A stretch of DNA of 64,000 nt, from positions 1,054,001 to 1,118,000 of the forward strand of contig JAKZHN010000005.1 in NCBI GenBank assembly GCA_037179335.1, written 5' to 3'. This document shows, one piece after another, positions 47,106 to 57,800 of the stretch; the stretch's first letter is position 1; the number at the start of each line of letters is the position of its first letter. The position numbers were made by a program, and so were the translations under genes. A model generated the notes under the pieces. It had not been told where the DNA came from. It worked only from the letters and a program-made list of their open reading frames with translations, and ran no database searches. The stretch comes from Cyclaneusma minus. Taxonomy: Eukaryota > Ascomycota > Leotiomycetes > Marthamycetales > Marthamycetaceae.

Positions 47106-47168
47106 GTTTTTATACCTAGTGAGCTAGAGGATAGATTTCAAAGAGCTATGAAGCTACCTAGTCACGTG
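47106..47168 (-). promoter_or_regulatory. last array-2 unit: minus TATA plus CACGTG, no plus TATA
   Basis: TTTTTATACC at 47106-47115 with CACGTG at 47163-47168. To the right, where a plus-strand TATA would be expected (about 47205), there is none, so array 2 ends here with a half module. Confidence 0.6.
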
Positions 47169-47788
47169 CTGTGAATCCGCTGACGTTCAGCTCTCCGAGG
47201 GATGAGAGCGCATATCAACAGAGGGCTTTGCTTCGCTACCTCCTTCTTCAAGTCATCTGCTACTCTGGCTCGTCTTGCTAATCCTGTCGCAGGCTCCATC
47301 ACCGTGTTTAAATCTCATGTCATCATTCTCCCAGCTCCCAAGATAGCTTTCCTCAAGCTTATGAGCTCACGCTGTCAGATCCACGAATAATCAAATTCCT
47401 CCTCATTCATGTTTGAACATCTGTATTAGTGAATTACCTGACTATGCCACAATCTCGAGAAGTATAAAGTAAAGGGAACGCCAATCCGTCTCCGGATACC
47501 ATGAAAAGACTCCCAAACACCCCCAAAATTAACCAGAGCAATCCCAGAGATGCCTTGACGCCTTGCTGGTAGCTGCGGATTGGTGAAAAAGTGCTGAAAA
47601 GGGGTATTTGGCACACGGTGTAAAGACAATCCTTTGCGTCCCCTCCCATACGTACTCTTTGTCCATCCTCGCATGTATACCTCCCATCATCTACCACCAG
47701 ACCCCTCTTCAGACAGCCTGGGCGAGCATAGTGTAGGCGAATCCCCCAGCTCCAACTCGCAACTAGCTCATCACCCACCACTCATCTC
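47169..47788. other. gap between array 2 and LAMTOR2-like gene
   Basis: About 620 bases, 3' flank of the next gene. No array elements and no supported gene. Confidence 0.4.
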
Positions 47789-48721
47789 TCACCGCGGATC
47801 CGGACTCAGCCAAAACCCACTCAATTCATTATTCAAACACCTCCCCAACTCCTCCGCCTGCCTCTTAAGCGCCCTCACACTCACACCCCCCTTCCCCCTA
47901 ACCGTACTCACACTCCCCGCCTCACTCGCCTCACTCCCGCCGCCATCTTGCCTCAACCTCTCCGGCACCGCCAAGTTCAAACCCCCAAAACCTCTCGTCT
48001 CCATCTGCTGCATCCCCATCACTCCCTCCCCATCCTTTCCATCCTGCCCCGCCCCGCCATTCCTCTTCTCATTCCCACCCTCACTACCACTTCCTCTACC
48101 ACTTCCAAAACTCGACACCACATTTTGCGTAGGCGGCGACGAAGGCTGTGAGCTAGATACGGATAGGTTTTCGAGCTGGTTTAGCATTAATGCTGTAGCA
48201 TTTGAGATACCACCCGCCGAGTTCTGCGATGCGCGGCCGTATGCGTCAATGCCTGACATATTCCCTGTGCTGCTGGGGCCGACCACCACAAACAGCAATG
48301 CGGCATCCAGCTGCTGAATAACCATAGTGCCGAAATCCAGCTGTAGGCAAACACACGCCAATGCCTCTCCATTCGAACTACGCGGCTGCGCGCGCTGAGG
48401 CAGAGCTTGCGAAACTAGCGATGTGGAGGAAGTGTCTGTGGACGAGGAGAAGGGATTGTAGAGCGCATAGAGTTGCGATGCGAGGGTAGCGTGTTGGCGC
48501 AGGATGGTGGCGCAGAGGGGAGAGGAGGAGCAGAGGAGGCGGCCGGTTGGAGTGGTGAGGAGGAGGGTGTGGATCTGGGGTGTGTGATTTAGGTGCAAGA
48601 ATTTGGTGAGGGGTTTGGTGAGGAGCATCTTTTGGGTTGGTGGAGGCGGCATTGGGGGCGTGGGTTTGGCGGCCTCCTCGTAGTAGAGGGAGGCGGTGGA
48701 GGAGGATGTGCTGAGAGGCAT
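47789..48721 (-). CDS. LAMTOR2/roadblock-like protein with a long insert
   Basis: Single exon, 310 residues. Residues about 31-90 resemble the start of LAMTOR2-type roadblock/LC7 proteins (KMLLTKPLTKFLHLNHTPQI, HTLLLTTPTGRLLCSSS, ILRQHATLASQLYALYN). Strands continue at about 118-148 (EALACVCLQLDFGTMVIQQL, DAALLFVVVG). A Gly/Ser/Glu-rich stretch of about 120 residues follows, and then the closing helix VRALKRQAEELGRCLNNEL. LAMTOR2 is part of the Ragulator/EGO-type complex that anchors Rag GTPases to the vacuole or lysosome and signals amino-acid status to TORC1. The animal protein is about 125 residues; the N-terminal extension and insert account for the extra length. Assignment rests on fold-like pattern, not strong identity. 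Confidence 0.65.
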   Translation of the reverse strand: MPLSTSSSTASLYYEEAAKPTPPMPPPPTQKMLLTKPLTKFLHLNHTPQIHTLLLTTPTGRLLCSSSPLCATILRQHATLASQLYALYNPFSSSTDTSSTSLVSQALPQRAQPRSSNGEALACVCLQLDFGTMVIQQLDAALLFVVVGPSSTGNMSGIDAYGRASQNSAGGISNATALMLNQLENLSVSSSQPSSPPTQNVVSSFGSGRGSGSEGGNEKRNGGAGQDGKDGEGVMGMQQMETRGFGGLNLAVPERLRQDGGGSEASEAGSVSTVRGKGGVSVRALKRQAEELGRCLNNELSGFWLSPDPR

Positions 48722-50191
48722 TGCGAGGTTAGCGTTTGCGGCTCAGGTCGAAGTCGGCTTGTGTTTGTAGTGGTTGTATGCGCGGTGAGTGTTTGGTCAT
48801 GGTTTGAGATTTGGGGGGATTGGGAGATCTTTGATGGATTGGGAAGGCGTGGGGGTTCAATATTGAGAGATTTTCTTACAGGGAAGGATGTGGGATTTAC
48901 GGGGAGGAAGGGCTGAGAATCGGCTGAATTAGGCAGGTGCGAAAAGGCGTTGTGTGAGGGCAGGTACGAAGGAGTTTGTACATGTAGCACGAGAAGAGCG
49001 TTTGCAAATTCGAGGAAGCTCCAAGTCGCACCATTAAATTGGCTGCGACGTCAGAACGACGATGACAAGCCCGGCACCGACTCGCTAAAAGGTGTCCCCA
49101 GTGGATTCTCTTGGCGAAGCACGAGACACCATCTGGGACGTGCAGCTTGTACCGACCATGGTTGTTGATGGAAGCTCTTTTTGGCATGTGAATTGTGGAC
49201 TGCGAAATATTTTGAGCACTATATTCTTTGTTTCCTTAGAACATAAATCATCCAAGCATCTCAGACGACTATAATGCTCTCTCAATATCTCGATGATATC
49301 CTCGATGTTGGAGAGCGAACTCTCGACACTAATAACCGATTTCGAGTGGTACTAGATAGAGTAAAGTCTTGGCTACACCGTTCTCAACGCTTTTCCCGGT
49401 ACGTAGGGCTGTCTCGATCTCGATAGCATGGATTCGCTTTCGGTTTGTATGGATTTCACTTTCAACAGTCTTCTGCTCGGCAAGTCCGGTTATTCTCATT
49501 TCCTTCCAGCCATGGTGAGTTGTCAAGTTTTCATAGTTTGAGCGCAGTCAGATGACAAACAGAAGGATCGACTGTTCACTGCATCTCAGCTGTACATCTC
49601 TCCTAGACTCCTTCTCTTCTCCATATCACAGCCATTCTCTTCTCTATTTCACTATGAGCTCAGCAGCTGATATCCTGTACTTGATACTCAAGATTATCCT
49701 CAACGAAATATGGTTCAATCTCCTCCTCACCATCTCCCTTCTCCTTGTCAGCCTGGTTGCACTCTTGGCCGCTATGTGGGCAGTCATTGTGTGGGAGCTT
49801 GACATCCTGATCATGCGTTTCTGAACCATTCCATGTCTTCTTCCTGGATTGAAAGCTCTCGGGGTAGCGGTCTCCTGGAATTCGATACAGCATCCGGCGA
49901 CCAGCTTATATCTTTCTTAGAGTGAGAACAGTTGACGGCTCTATCAATTCAGACTGAATTCATTTTCTTGGACAACGCACCAGATCGACGCCGAGACTCC
50001 CGACCAGCCGCACGGACCGAGGGCCCCCCACTTTGTAGCCTGAAAATTGTGGCGTACATCGATTAAGCTTCATGTTTCGCGGGGATCAGCCATCCCGTCA
50101 TAGAACATCGAGGAGAAGCTCCAAACGTTCCAGTCCATCTCCTCTTCTCCAATTCCTTGCACTCTTCAAAAACACCTGAAGATCATTTCAT
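48722..50191. other. intergenic, with one possible small membrane ORF
   Basis: About 1.5 kb upstream of the glyoxalase gene. Apart from the short ORF at 49654 no gene is supported. Confidence 0.4.
49654..49824 (+). CDS. possible 56-residue membrane peptide
   Basis: MSSAADILYLILKIILNEIW starts a 56-codon frame with a strong hydrophobic helix (NLLLTISLLLVSLVALLAAM) and ends VWELDILIMRF. The preceding 80 bases are CT-rich with CTCTCCTAG-like text, fitting a leader. No homolog recognised; a chance hydrophobic frame is possible. Confidence 0.3.
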   Translation: MSSAADILYLILKIILNEIWFNLLLTISLLLVSLVALLAAMWAVIVWELDILIMRF

Positions 50192-51542
50192 ATGTTCTTG
50201 AACCGCACCTTACATTCCGTCTCCAGACACACCCTTTTCACAAAACCCTTCATCAGCACAGGTAAGCTTCAATTAACCCCTCTTGAAGCTCCAAAAAGAG
50301 TTAAGAAGCACTTGGAGCTTGATGCTAACCACCAATTCTTCCAGCTGCACGATCAGCTTCATACGCAACAATGGCGACAGACTTGAAAACCTACAAGTTC
50401 AATCATTCCATGATCCGGGTGAAGGATCCCAAGGAATCTGGTAATTCAAGGTGTCCATGTCTTTCATCGACAAGATACTGACCCCACCGCAGTCAAGTTC
50501 TACGAGCACCTCGGCATGAAGATGATTCGCAAGATCGAGCAGCCAGAAGCCAAATTCGATCTCTACTTCATGGGCTACGACTCGCCGAAAGCCGTTTCTC
50601 ACGCCAACCACTGGAGTGACCGCGAGGGTCTGATCGAGCTGGTAAGTAGTTATTAAGGGCATCTCTACTTTTCGGTTTGGAACCCGAGAAAACAGTTACC
50701 TAACTCACCCGAAATTTGTAGACACACAACTACGGCACCGAAAACGACCCCAACTACAAAGTATCCAACGGCAACAGCGAGCCCGGAAAGGGATTCGGCC
50801 ACACCTGCATCAGCGTCGACAATCTGCAGGCAGCATGTCAGCGCATCGAAGACGCCGGCTACAAGTTCCAAAAGAAGCTCAGGTAACTTGGGATCGACCC
50901 CCATTCCCGACCCCCATAGAAGCATGAGAGTCAATGCTAAGAACTTAACAAAACAGTGATGGCCGCATGCGCCACATCGCCTTCGTCCTCGACCCCGACG
51001 GCTACTGGGTCGAAGTAATCGGCCAACACTCCGTCGAGAAAACCGAAGGAGTCGAGACAACCGATGTGTCTACCTACCGCATGAACCACACAATGATCCG
51101 CGTCAAAGACATCGAAAAGACCCTCGAATTCTACCAAGACACCATGGGCATGTCACTAATCCGCACCCACGAAGCCGAAGAGGCTGGCTTCAACCTCTAT
51201 TTCCTCGGCTACGGCGAGAAACCTGCGGAGACTAGCGAGGAGGGTGTGAATCCTTCAGCTGCGTATGAGGGATTGCTAGAACTGACGTGGAACTATGGCA
51301 CTGAGAAAAATGCTGATTTCAAGTATCATAATGGCAATGATGAACCGCAGGGCTTTGGCCATATTGCGGTGGCGGTGGATGATTTGGATGCGGCTTGTCA
51401 GAGGTTTGAGGATAAGGGTGTGAACTGGAAGAAGAGGTTGACGGATGGTAGGATGAAGAATGTGGCGTTTATTCTGGATCCCGATGGTTATTGGATTGAG
51501 GTTATCCAGAATGAGAAGTTGAAGGGGAGGGCTAATTGGTAA
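50192..51542 (+). CDS. GLO1: glyoxalase I (lactoylglutathione lyase), tandem-domain
   Basis: Five exons (50192-50261, 50345-50440, 50493-50641, 50722-50882, 50957-51542) give 353 residues. Glyoxalase I converts the methylglyoxal-glutathione hemithioacetal to S-lactoylglutathione. The N-terminus (MFLNRTLHSVSRHTLFTKPF) is Arg/Ser-rich without acids and looks like a mitochondrial presequence; an internal ATG (MATDLKTYKFNHSMIRVKD) about 32 residues in could give a cytosolic form. Two glyoxalase domains each keep the four metal ligands. Domain 1: His in FNHSMIRV, Glu in GLIELTHNYG, His in GFGHTCISV, Glu in YWVEVIG. Domain 2: His in MNHTMIRV, Glu in LLELTWNYG, His in GFGHIAVAV, Glu in YWIEVIQ. Two active sites per chain, as in yeast Glo1. 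All introns are GT-AG and in phase. Confidence 0.95.
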
Positions 51543-53124
51543 GGTGATGGGGGACTGGCTGGGAGGTGACGAGGTCTAGTGGTGGTGATGAGATGGCTTT
51601 GGAGTCTGGAATTACCTACTGAATCACGGCCACAACCAGGCGCTGCAAAAATGTCGGAACCCCATCTCTGGAATCGGCGTGATAATAGTCAAAATGCGCT
51701 TCTTTTTCTCTGTTGTTTTGAAACTTCCTCACACTGCAGAAGATTCCTAATATCCAGATACCCCTTGCGCACGAACTAGCCGGTGCGGCTAGGGCGCTAG
51801 CGGCTGCTCGGTCCTATCCCAAGCTCTGAGATTTCGATTCGCTCCACATACTTCTGTACACGACTGCAATGCTGCCAAATTAAAAAGATCTGTGGCCTAG
51901 CTCAAGAACATTCTAGAAGCTAGAAGCTTTGTCGCTCGCGAAAATAAAAAATGCTGGTGCCTGGTGCCTGATAACCAGAATTTCCATGATGAGGCTCAAG
52001 TGGACCCAAGAATTGTTTCCTCTGGAGTAGCATCCGTGTCAAGACGCGCGCATGCCATCTGGTTTTACGGTTCTGCTAGCTGCGAATTGCAACTTAGGTA
52101 CGGACCGCTTGGAAAGTCATAGGGCCTAAGAAAAGAATTAAGGATAAAAAAAATGCATGAATACCCTGGGCCTGAGTCACACGATAGTCCTCATTTTCGG
52201 CTTGGAAATTATTGAGACGTTGAGATAGAGAGGATTCAGGATATGAGCGCAAGATGATGATGAAGTTAATACGATGCAGTCGACGGGCTTGGTAGAACGG
52301 TACCTAGAACCGATTTTGCTGAATGTTAGGGACCTAATTGGGTAATGGGAAGCGACCCATGGAAAGTCGGAAAGTTGAGAGCTTGGAGTTTTGACAAACA
52401 TCTTAGCTTGGGAGTTGGGACTTGGAAAGCGAAAAGCGAAAAGCGACTAGCGAGCTAGACGTGTATGCCGAGTCGACGCTAGGGAAAGGAAAAAGGCTAC
52501 CGGAAAATGAGATTGAGGGCAGAGAGGGAAAATTGAGTTGATTGTGGGAAGTGAAGTGATTGAGCGCCACGAGGACGGTCACGACTGTGACAATATTCAT
52601 GTCACTTGGAATATTTTTCCAAGTACCACTTGGAACAATGCCAATTGCCAATCAAGGTACTTGGAATAGGATATATCCCAGATCACCTGAGATATTCCGA
52701 ATCACCTGCAGTATGCTTACCTTGGTTATTTGAAGTGATTCTGGTATACTTGGGACAATTCCCTATGCTTCGCCGCTTCGGAGACTGTAGACCGTAATCA
52801 CATCCCAACCTTTTCCTCTAGCCTGTATCTTCCCCTAGCGCCTTTCCCGGACCCAGCTCTTGTGCTCTTCCTCTGATTGGCCATTGCCAAGTATTTTGAA
52901 AACCCACAAACGACAAGTTCTTGGTTCCGAGTCTGCGAGTCTGTGACTCCCCCATCTCCTTTTCCTAGCGCTTCCACAGGGCCACGGAAGTTGCATCCAC
53001 ACAACCCATCGAAATGCGAAACAGCGAGACATCCCTCCCTCCGTGTAAAAGCCCTCTCCTCTCTCATCCCTCTCCACGTCCTCCTCTTCCCCTCTCCACA
53101 CACAACTTCCTCCTAAGAAACTTG
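51543..53124. other. intergenic with degenerate short repeats
   Basis: No gene is supported. At about 52440 GAAAAGC is repeated three times. From about 52600 to 52770 short units such as AGATCACCTGAGATATTCC and GAATCACCTGCAGTATGCT recur with roughly 19-base steps and resemble the minisatellite at 59.2 kb. Confidence 0.45.
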
Positions 53125-53406
53125 ATGCCAGCCTTCGAAAAGCCTTCAACCGCTTCTGAGATCCAGCAACGCTCCATCTCATCGCTCCTCGCTCTCTTCA
53201 TCATCATCACCCTCATCATCATCACCATCTTCCTCCTCAACAACCTCTCCGCCCTTCGACAAAAATGGCTTACTACGACGACATCCCCGGCAACTCTGTC
53301 GCCGAGTCCGTCTGGATCCACATCGACGTCTTTGCGCCCTCAAGCCTCGATGTCTCTGCAGCAAGCTCGCCCCGCTCCAGCCTCGAGGAGTCTCCCAGTG
53401 ATATGA
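53125..53406 (+). CDS. possible upstream overlapping ORF with one membrane segment
   Basis: A 93-codon frame starts MPAFEKPSTASEIQQRSISS, has a strong hydrophobic segment (LLALFIIITLIIITIFLL) and ends in a Ser/Thr/Pro-rich tail. It overlaps the next frame (53265) in a different phase. It could be an upstream ORF that controls the downstream gene, a separate small membrane protein, or the first exon of a differently spliced gene. The CTCTTCATCATCATC repeat makes a chance hydrophobic run possible. Confidence 0.35.
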   Translation: MPAFEKPSTASEIQQRSISSLLALFIIITLIIITIFLLNNLSALRQKWLTTTTSPATLSPSPSGSTSTSLRPQASMSLQQARPAPASRSLPVI

Positions 53407-53972
53407 TGCGCTATGCTGCCATTGCGGAGCTGGAGCTGAGGGGATGGCGTGGTGTCGACGATGAGGATATGTTCGAAGTGAGTTGCCCTGTTTTCCTTAC
53501 CTTGCCATACTTCCTGTCTTCTCCCAACCCTCCTGTCATCTCTCAACCTCCCTGGCGTCCCTCAACCTTCCTGTCGTCTGCCAATTATCCTGTCATACCT
53601 CCATATCCCCACCATATCTCAACCTCCCCATCTGAAACACCACCTAACACACCCTCCCAGGCCCGCATCGCCCAAGAAATCGTCCGCCAGCGCCTCATCG
53701 CCGCCGAAAACGAGCGCCACGAAGCCTCCAAACGCGCCCTCAAAAAGCGCATTTCCCGCGGTGCCGCCCTCGGCCACAAAGTCTCTTCCAAATTCACCCA
53801 CCTCGCCTCGGAGGCAGCGAGACGCATCCCCAAGGCCGCCAAAGCCGCCACCAGCGCCGTGAGCAAAGTTCCCATGGCTGCCTTCAACACGCTCTACTGC
53901 GCCAGGAACCTCTCGGAGACTGACCACCCGCGGGTCAATGGCTATCGCTGCGACTTGCCTCTCAACATGTAA
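53265..53972 (+). CDS. small basic hypothetical protein
   Basis: ATG 53265 (AAAAATGG, good context) opens MAYYDDIPGNSVAESVWIHI. The likely exons are 53265-53477 and 53661-53972 (GTGAGT donor, CTAAC branch, CTCCCAG acceptor), giving 174 residues. The 183-base intron is a multiple of three and free of stops, so an unspliced form of 235 residues is equally open; the intron text (repeated CCTCCTGTC, Pro/Ser-rich translation) looks noncoding. The second exon encodes a basic, Ala-rich amphipathic region (ARIAQEIVRQRLIAAENERH, ALKKRISRGAALGHKVSSKF, ARRIPKAAKAATSAVSKV). I recognise no family. Confidence 0.6.
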   Translation: MAYYDDIPGNSVAESVWIHIDVFAPSSLDVSAASSPRSSLEESPSDMMRYAAIAELELRGWRGVDDEDMFEVSCPVFLTLPYFLSSPNPPVISQPPWRPSTFLSSANYPVIPPYPHHISTSPSETPPNTPSQARIAQEIVRQRLIAAENERHEASKRALKKRISRGAALGHKVSSKFTHLASEAARRIPKAAKAATSAVSKVPMAAFNTLYCARNLSETDHPRVNGYRCDLPLNM

Positions 53973-54856
53973 TCATGTAATCGGCTGAAGACTGGAAGGA
54001 TATTGTTTCGGTAAGACTGATACTCCCTTTGCTGAACTTGATTGAGATGGAATGCATTATGCTAACACCCATCCCCCAGGCACCACACTTGACTCTCGCC
54101 GACACGAATGCACATTCAAGGTTTCGACAGTGGTCTGTCCGTCCGCTTGGAGTACAAAAGTTTGGGTTCGTACAAAAGTTTGGTTTTGGAAATTGGATCA
54201 TTGGCATACATGAGTTGGATATGAGAAAGACATTTTGGATCTTTGGGCATCGCGTGCTTTTTCTGCTTTTCGCTCGCGCAACCTCGAAGGAACTCTGTGA
54301 TGTACCCCCGCATCTCTTTCCTCCAGCTACCGGGGGTTTTAACGAGCCCGGTACCCATCATGGAACCATAAGAACTTCTCGAGGTTGGTAAACATAAAAA
54401 CCAAAAACATTCAAAAAACCAAAAACTTGTGCGAATTTGTTGCTTGTGACATGTGACTTGTGACTTGTGAAGCTTGAGATGAAATGATAAGTGAAGTGTG
54501 GAAGTAAGAAAGTAACTGAAAGAAAAACAGGTGGTTGACAGCCAAGGTATTTGATAGATTGTGTGCAAGGTGGCAGTAGCCAAGTCAGTCAAGTAGGACA
54601 AAACAGTCAAAGAGGGAAATGAAATGTATGCATGGTGATGTCGCTCAAAGCCCAATGTTTATACAAGTATCAAGAAACAACCTATGCTGTCAGGAGCAAA
54701 CCTATGCTTCTGAGCCCCCGATGGTAATTCAAATCCATTGCGCCAGCCGCCAGACCGACCGCCATAACCATTCCCTACCAGCCCCATTAACGACCCTGAT
54801 AGTCCAAGTCCTTGCAAGCATCCAAGCACCTACCTCACCACCCCATTTCTCCCTTC
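53973..54856. other. convergent 3' flanks, no gene seen
   Basis: About 880 bases between the stops of the basic protein (plus) and NPC1 (minus). A short direct repeat (GTACAAAAGTTTGG, twice at about 54153 and 54170) and a TGTGACTTGTGACTTGTGA run near 54450 are the only structure noticed. Confidence 0.4.
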
Positions 54857-57800
54857 TCAATACTCCTCATCACTATCATCATCCGGCATCAGTGCCCTAT
54901 ACCTCCTACTCGCCAAATCCCTCTCCAATCCCCCCTCCCCCTCCCCATCCCCATACCCTTGTCCCCCACACAAACTCAGCACCACCGGCAACCAAACCAG
55001 TGCATGTGCCGCCGCCAGCACCACCAGCGCCAACCAAATCCTGAAATAATAAATCTCAAAGATCTTGCTCTTTGTAAAAGCCAACACCGTCACTCCCAGT
55101 AATTTCGTGATCGTAATACCGCTAAACACGCTTCCTCCTACGTTGACGAGAGCAGTCCAAGCCCTTGCGTCGCGCGCGCGGAATTTGTTGACGGCGCGCG
55201 ACATGATGGATTCAGAGGGGAACATGAAGGCGCGCGCGATGTGGGCGCAGAATTCGACGGAGATGCCGACGCAGATTATGAGGTTGACGAGAGAGACGGC
55301 ATTGAGAGATACGTTAAATAGTGCCATGGTGCCGATGATGTCAATGACTGTCATAATTACTGTGAGTGTGACGACTGCGCCGGTAAGTACGGAGCCTAGC
55401 AGTAAAGAAGAGATTATGAGAACCATGGCGACGGCGCAGCCGAGAAGCGTGGCGGTTACGGAGACGATGGTGGCGTATTGGTCGAAGAAGATATAGAAGA
55501 CGCTGTAGGGGAAGATGGAGACGCCGGTTGAGTCGCTGACGGACTGGGCGATGCGGCGGGCGGAGGCGTAGGCGGCGATGAAGTCGGATTGGCTGCGAAG
55601 GGGAGTGTGGCTGCTGCGGAAGTGGGAGGCGGTGATGGTGGTGTCGTTGGGGTTGGGGACGACTGCGTTGCTGTAGGCGGCTTTGCCTCCGAGGGGGCAG
55701 TCGTCAGGGGGAGAGTCGAGCCATTTGCCTAGGTAGTACATGAATTCCTCGCCTTCGGGCATGCCAGATAGCGTGATGTTCCATGCAGGATCACGGTCTT
55801 CGAAGCAAGTTGTGCCCTTGTCGACACAGCAGTCCTCGAACTCGGGGTTGAGCCACTGCATGTAGTCGTCGAGCCAGCTTGCAGCAGAAGCTCCAATATA
55901 GGATACTTCTGGACGCTTACGCTCCACTTCGAGAATATTGGTAAGGGACTTCTGATCGCATGTAGTAAATCGTGCACAGAGATGCTGCTGTTGGGATCGC
56001 TCTGTGGCATTTGTCTCTCGAGTGATGAAGTAGACTGGTGGCCCGGAATCGAAATATGCGTAGAGGTCATTGAAGTAATCAATCAGGTAAGAGCCGTCAG
56101 GAATAGCGACTCTTTGATCGAGACCCAATTGTACTTCTGGAATGAGGGCGACTGCAGCCGCAAAGATGCCAAGGAAGACAATGATAACAGCAGTTTTCAC
56201 TTTCCGGCCCAGCAATGCCGGTGCATAAGTCTTGCGAATGAAGACCTGTAAGGCTCCCTCTTCATCCCCTTCATACGATGCAGCACCATTTATGCCATTG
56301 CTTCCAAGATGAACACCTGCTCTCTTGATCTGAACACAAGGGAAACAGTCTGCTCGCTTATCCTCCACTCGGCGCTGATTCAGCGCAAGAACAGAGATAA
56401 ACATAGTGACTTGTAGCAGCGCATTGATGAGAACGGCTCCAGCAGCGTAAATGGCAAAGTTCCGAACTGCCGGCATACCCACGAAGGCACCAAGAGCAAA
56501 CGCAATCGTCTCTGTCGATGCCGAGAATAGAATAGATGGGCCCATGCGTCCCATAGCTTTTGCAATGCGGTCTTCGACCATGTCATCGGGATGGCTGATA
56601 TTAACTCGTTCAAACTCGTGTACGATGAGGAAAATATTGTCCACACCGACGGCGAGAACAATAAAGGGAATGACTTCGGCAATGATTAGGGTGACTTTGA
56701 TTCCTGCAGCAGAGAACAAGCCCACCGAAGCTGAGATAGACATCAGCACGATGAGAATGCCAACGACACCCAATGTGAACTTCGACTGAACAAGTGCGGA
56801 CGATGGGTTTCGCATAATGGATCGTAATGACAAAGTCGTAGACCCAAGAGCGAGTGATGCATATATGAACATGATCACATAGCTGACCACGACGATCTGA
56901 GCATCCGTGTTCGTGGACTGGTTAAGCTCCTTCTCCAAACTGCTCTCAGTCGAGAAGGACAGGCGCAGGCCACGCTCTTGAGCTTCCAATTGGAGAGCCT
57001 TGAGTTCTGCTATCAGGGAGAACTCCCAGTCCATTGCTTTGACGAGTTCAGGAGCCCCTTCTTTGTAGTTTTGAACCACGAAAGTAGCTAATATAGCTGT
57101 GGCATCAACCACATCTCCGGAGTCTTCCCAGCCGCCGAATACCATGTTTGGTGATATTGGTTGGCCATACGCTGGGCGGCATTCAACTGGAGAATTGGCG
57201 CAGGCTCGGAGGTCATCTTTCCACGATGATGGGTCGACCATGTCGAAATCGCTGCCGAAGTATCCGGTCAAAGACTGCACGACACAATCATCCCCGAGGG
57301 GTTTGTAGCACACATCTTCGAGCGTAGCTCCGGTGTCATTGCCCTTCAACTTGTTGATGCGCTCTTCGGCTTGGAACCACCATTTAAGGGTGTCGTAATC
57401 AAGAACTGGGCCGTGTTCTTCGTGGGTATCATTGACAAGGAAAACCTGTTCGGCTCTGTAGAAGGGACCAAAGTTGGTATCGAAGAAATGCTTCTCCTCT
57501 GCCGCATCTGACGAGGGGCTAACCCATAGGCGAGCAGGGTTTCTTTCGACCTCGAAATTGATCCAACCCAGACTCAATAATACAACGACAAAAACGCTTG
57601 CCAGAATGGTGATGGCAGGGAATTTGGCCGCGGTATAGCCAAGCCGGCTGAAGGCAGTGTCGCAAACGGTGTTAAGCCAGTAAGTCCTCTGAGGTCTATC
57701 CAGCATTGCGCCATTGGCAACAATATCGCCTTCATCTTCATCGTCACTTGGAGCAGCATCTTGAAGCAGCTGAAGGCGTTGGCTCGTATTTCTCCTGTGC

